Shown one piece after another: positions 62,659 to 64,000 of a stretch of 64,000 nucleotides of DNA. Within the stretch, counting starts at the first letter, position 1; every line of letters begins with the position of its first letter. Under the pieces are notes generated by a model, which was not told where the DNA came from, did not search any database, and saw only the letters and a list, made by a program, of their open reading frames with translations. A program made the position numbers and the translations under genes. The DNA is taken from the NCBI GenBank assembly GCA_900466475.1, contig UBMI01000032.1, positions 1 to 64,000 on the forward strand, given 5' to 3'. The DNA is from Hyphomicrobiales bacterium (lineage in GTDB: Bacteria > Pseudomonadota > Alphaproteobacteria > Rhizobiales > Rhizobiaceae).

Positions 62659-62895
62659 ATGGCATCCATTGCGCGCGTCCGCGAACGGACGGAAGAGCAG
62701 GCAAGCAGCATGACGGACGATCAGCAAACGGTGATCCGTATGCTCGCCAACGATCTGCACAGGCTGAATCTATCGGTGATGAAGGCGGTTGAGGCCGGTG
62801 TTTCGGTGGAGCTGGTGCGCTCCGCCCGGCATCATGGCGGTGACGGAAACTGGGGAGATCTGCTAATCCCCGTCATCGTCGCCAACAGAAATTAG
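62659..62895 (+). CDS. Small protein of unknown function downstream of aceA
   Basis: A 78-residue protein, start ATG at 62659 with GAGGAGG eight bases upstream, 13 bases after the aceA stop, so co-transcribed. The sequence has helices (QTVIRMLANDLHRLNLSVMK, EAGVSVELVRSARHHGGDG) and no known motif. I recall similar short genes after aceA in other rhizobia, which would suggest a link to the glyoxylate shunt, but its role is unknown. A hairpin follows the stop. Confidence 0.75.
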   Translation: MASIARVRERTEEQASSMTDDQQTVIRMLANDLHRLNLSVMKAVEAGVSVELVRSARHHGGDGNWGDLLIPVIVANRN

Positions 62896-62900
62896 GCTTA

Positions 62901-62928
62901 AGGTCCGGTGACAAAGACCACCGGACCT
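62901..62928 (+). terminator. Probable terminator of the aceA operon
   Basis: AGGTCCGGTG (62901-62910) pairs perfectly with CACCGGACCT (62919-62928) around an eight-base loop, six bases past the stop. The U tract is poor (ACGCTATTTG), so it may work as a stabiliser or need Rho. Confidence 0.55.
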
Positions 62929-63000
62929 ACGCTATTTGACGCAATTGTCAGCAGAACGGAGTCGCGGCATAATTGAGCATATCTTCGAACGGAACTGCAT

Positions 63001-64000
63001 ATGCCCGGTTCGCCGCACGCAAAACTCGAAGTTCTGACCGATCTGATCTATGGCGCTCTCTTCGGCGAGACGTCGTGGCAAGCCTTTCTCGATGCCTTGG
63101 CCGCGACGATGCCGGATGCCAAGTCGACGTTGTTTTTCCACGATGCCATCGCGCGAACCGGCGGCCTCTCGCTTTCCTCCGGTCTCGCGGAAAAGGAAAG
63201 CGAGGCCTATAATCGCTATTACGCGGCCATCAATCCCTGGATGCCGCGCGCCGCCACCCGGCCGATCGGCCTTGGCGTGATCGCCGACCAGATGCTGCCG
63301 CGCGAGCAGCTCCTCAAGACGGAATTCTACAGCGATTACCTTCGCTGGATCGGCTGCGAAAGCAGTGTCGGCGTGACGATCATGCGTGAACGTGGACGCT
63401 CCTTCAATCTTTCGACGCTGACCTCGTCTTCCGATCCGGATTTCAATCGCAGCAATGCGGAACTGCTCAGCGACCTGGCGCCGCATCTGCGCCGAACCTT
63501 CGATTTCATTCGCCGTGAGCACCGCGACCCTCATAATAATGAAAACGGATTGGCGCTCTTCGATGCGATCGGTGTCGGCATCGTCTATATCGGCGAGGAT
63601 CAGAATATCCGCTCCATCAACAGTGCGGCGGAGCGGATGATCGCCGAGGGCGAGGCGATCGGCGTCACCTCGACCGGGCGGATCATGATCAATGACGGCG
63701 AGCTTGCTTCGCGTCTGTCGGTGCTGCTTCGCCACCGCCTGCAGGCAGTTTCACCGGCGAGCACGCTGATCAGGATGAAGAACACCAGCTTCAAATGCAC
63801 GCTGGTGAAGATGCAATCGGATTTCATCACCCAATTTCTCGAAGGACCGACGGTGGCAATGATCATCGAGCGGACGAGCGTGCCTCTGCGGCCCGATCTC
63901 AACGACGCCCTGCCGCGCATCGATCAGCTAACGGCAGCCGAAATGCGGATCGCAGCCGGCATCGCTGCGGGCCTGTCGCTGCGCGAGGTCGCACGGACGA
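63001..64000 (+). CDS. LuxR-family helix-turn-helix regulator (3' end outside the window)
   Basis: An open frame from the ATG at 63001 to the window end, 333 residues so far. The first 170 residues form an effector-like part (MPGSPHAKLEVLTDLIYGAL; YYAAINPWMPRAATRPIG), then a PAS-like stretch near 190-260 (ENGLALFDAIGVGIVYIGED), and the last residues (LTAAEMRIAAGIAAGLSLRE followed by VART) are the start of a LuxR-type helix-turn-helix. No acyl-homoserine-lactone domain is seen. It runs away from aceA. The long frame on the other strand here (62932-63735) is a shadow. Confidence 0.82.
   Translation, partial: MPGSPHAKLEVLTDLIYGALFGETSWQAFLDALAATMPDAKSTLFFHDAIARTGGLSLSSGLAEKESEAYNRYYAAINPWMPRAATRPIGLGVIADQMLPREQLLKTEFYSDYLRWIGCESSVGVTIMRERGRSFNLSTLTSSSDPDFNRSNAELLSDLAPHLRRTFDFIRREHRDPHNNENGLALFDAIGVGIVYIGEDQNIRSINSAAERMIAEGEAIGVTSTGRIMINDGELASRLSVLLRHRLQAVSPASTLIRMKNTSFKCTLVKMQSDFITQFLEGPTVAMIIERTSVPLRPDLNDALPRIDQLTAAEMRIAAGIAAGLSLREVART

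Noticed and set aside
62932..63735. A 267-codon frame on the minus strand near the right end
   Set aside because: It is the mirror of the LuxR-type gene at 63001-64000, which carries a helix-turn-helix at its end.

Overview
The window looks like a chromosomal segment of a Rhizobiaceae alphaproteobacterium (Rhizobium or a close relative). Reasons: GC-rich coding sequence packed in short operons, an almost full-length RirA iron regulator with the rhizobial Cys91/Cys99/Cys105 pattern, a phasin next to a CbrA-like hybrid-length PAS kinase, a rhizobial dppABCDF operon beside rirA, a tRNA-His without the extra G-1 (an alphaproteobacterial trait), six LysR regulators, and short dispersed intergenic hairpin repeats. 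From memory, the gene order aceA / potFGHI / acetoacetyl-CoA synthetase / asmA-like / cbrA / phasin / mmsA / rirA / dpp resembles the Sinorhizobium meliloti chromosome; I could not check this here. I see no prophage, transposase, CRISPR array or rRNA operon. This is core-genome DNA rather than an island.

Layout, 0-24 kb: the end of an outer-membrane protein; the glycolate oxidase operon glcDEF with a divergent LysR gene; a LysR/zinc-free alcohol dehydrogenase pair; a divergent S-adenosylhomocysteine hydrolase paralogue with its own LysR gene; a Nudix hydrolase, PiT phosphate transporter and RsmE cluster; gshA; a DUF937-type protein; a DUF1127 small protein; an LsrB-like LysR; a TetR; a dienelactone-hydrolase-like protein; a MAPEG protein; an SDR/LysR divergent pair; a membrane protein; and guaB.

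24-46 kb: a Tat-exported metallo-beta-lactamase-fold protein divergent from an MFS exporter; a VOC protein; rlmE with a Ppx/GppA phosphatase that carries a long basic N-terminal extension; tRNA-Gln; two secreted unknowns; a TPR / ECF sigma / anti-sigma operon divergent from a type III polyketide synthase plus isoprenylcysteine-methyltransferase-like pair; a DadA-like oxidase; gluconokinase; dppABCDF; rirA; mmsA; a quinol-monooxygenase-like protein with a LysR; and small proteins.

46-64 kb: tRNA-His, phasin, the cbrA-like kinase, acetoacetyl-CoA synthetase, an AsmA-family protein, potFGHI (putrescine uptake), a RamB/ScfR-type regulator divergent from isocitrate lyase aceA, and a truncated LuxR-type regulator running off the end. 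Metabolic themes that fit together: C2 metabolism (glycolate oxidation, glyoxylate cycle), PHB/acetoacetate metabolism (phasin, acetoacetyl-CoA synthetase), valine/propionyl catabolism (mmsA), peptide/heme-precursor and polyamine uptake, and iron and redox control (rirA, gshA). The most informative signals not explained by genes are regulatory: an Irr-like/RirA-like composite promoter at rirA, strong hairpins just after both binding-protein genes (dppA and potF), twin palindromes before dppA, and a TTTACA cluster between aceA and its probable regulator.
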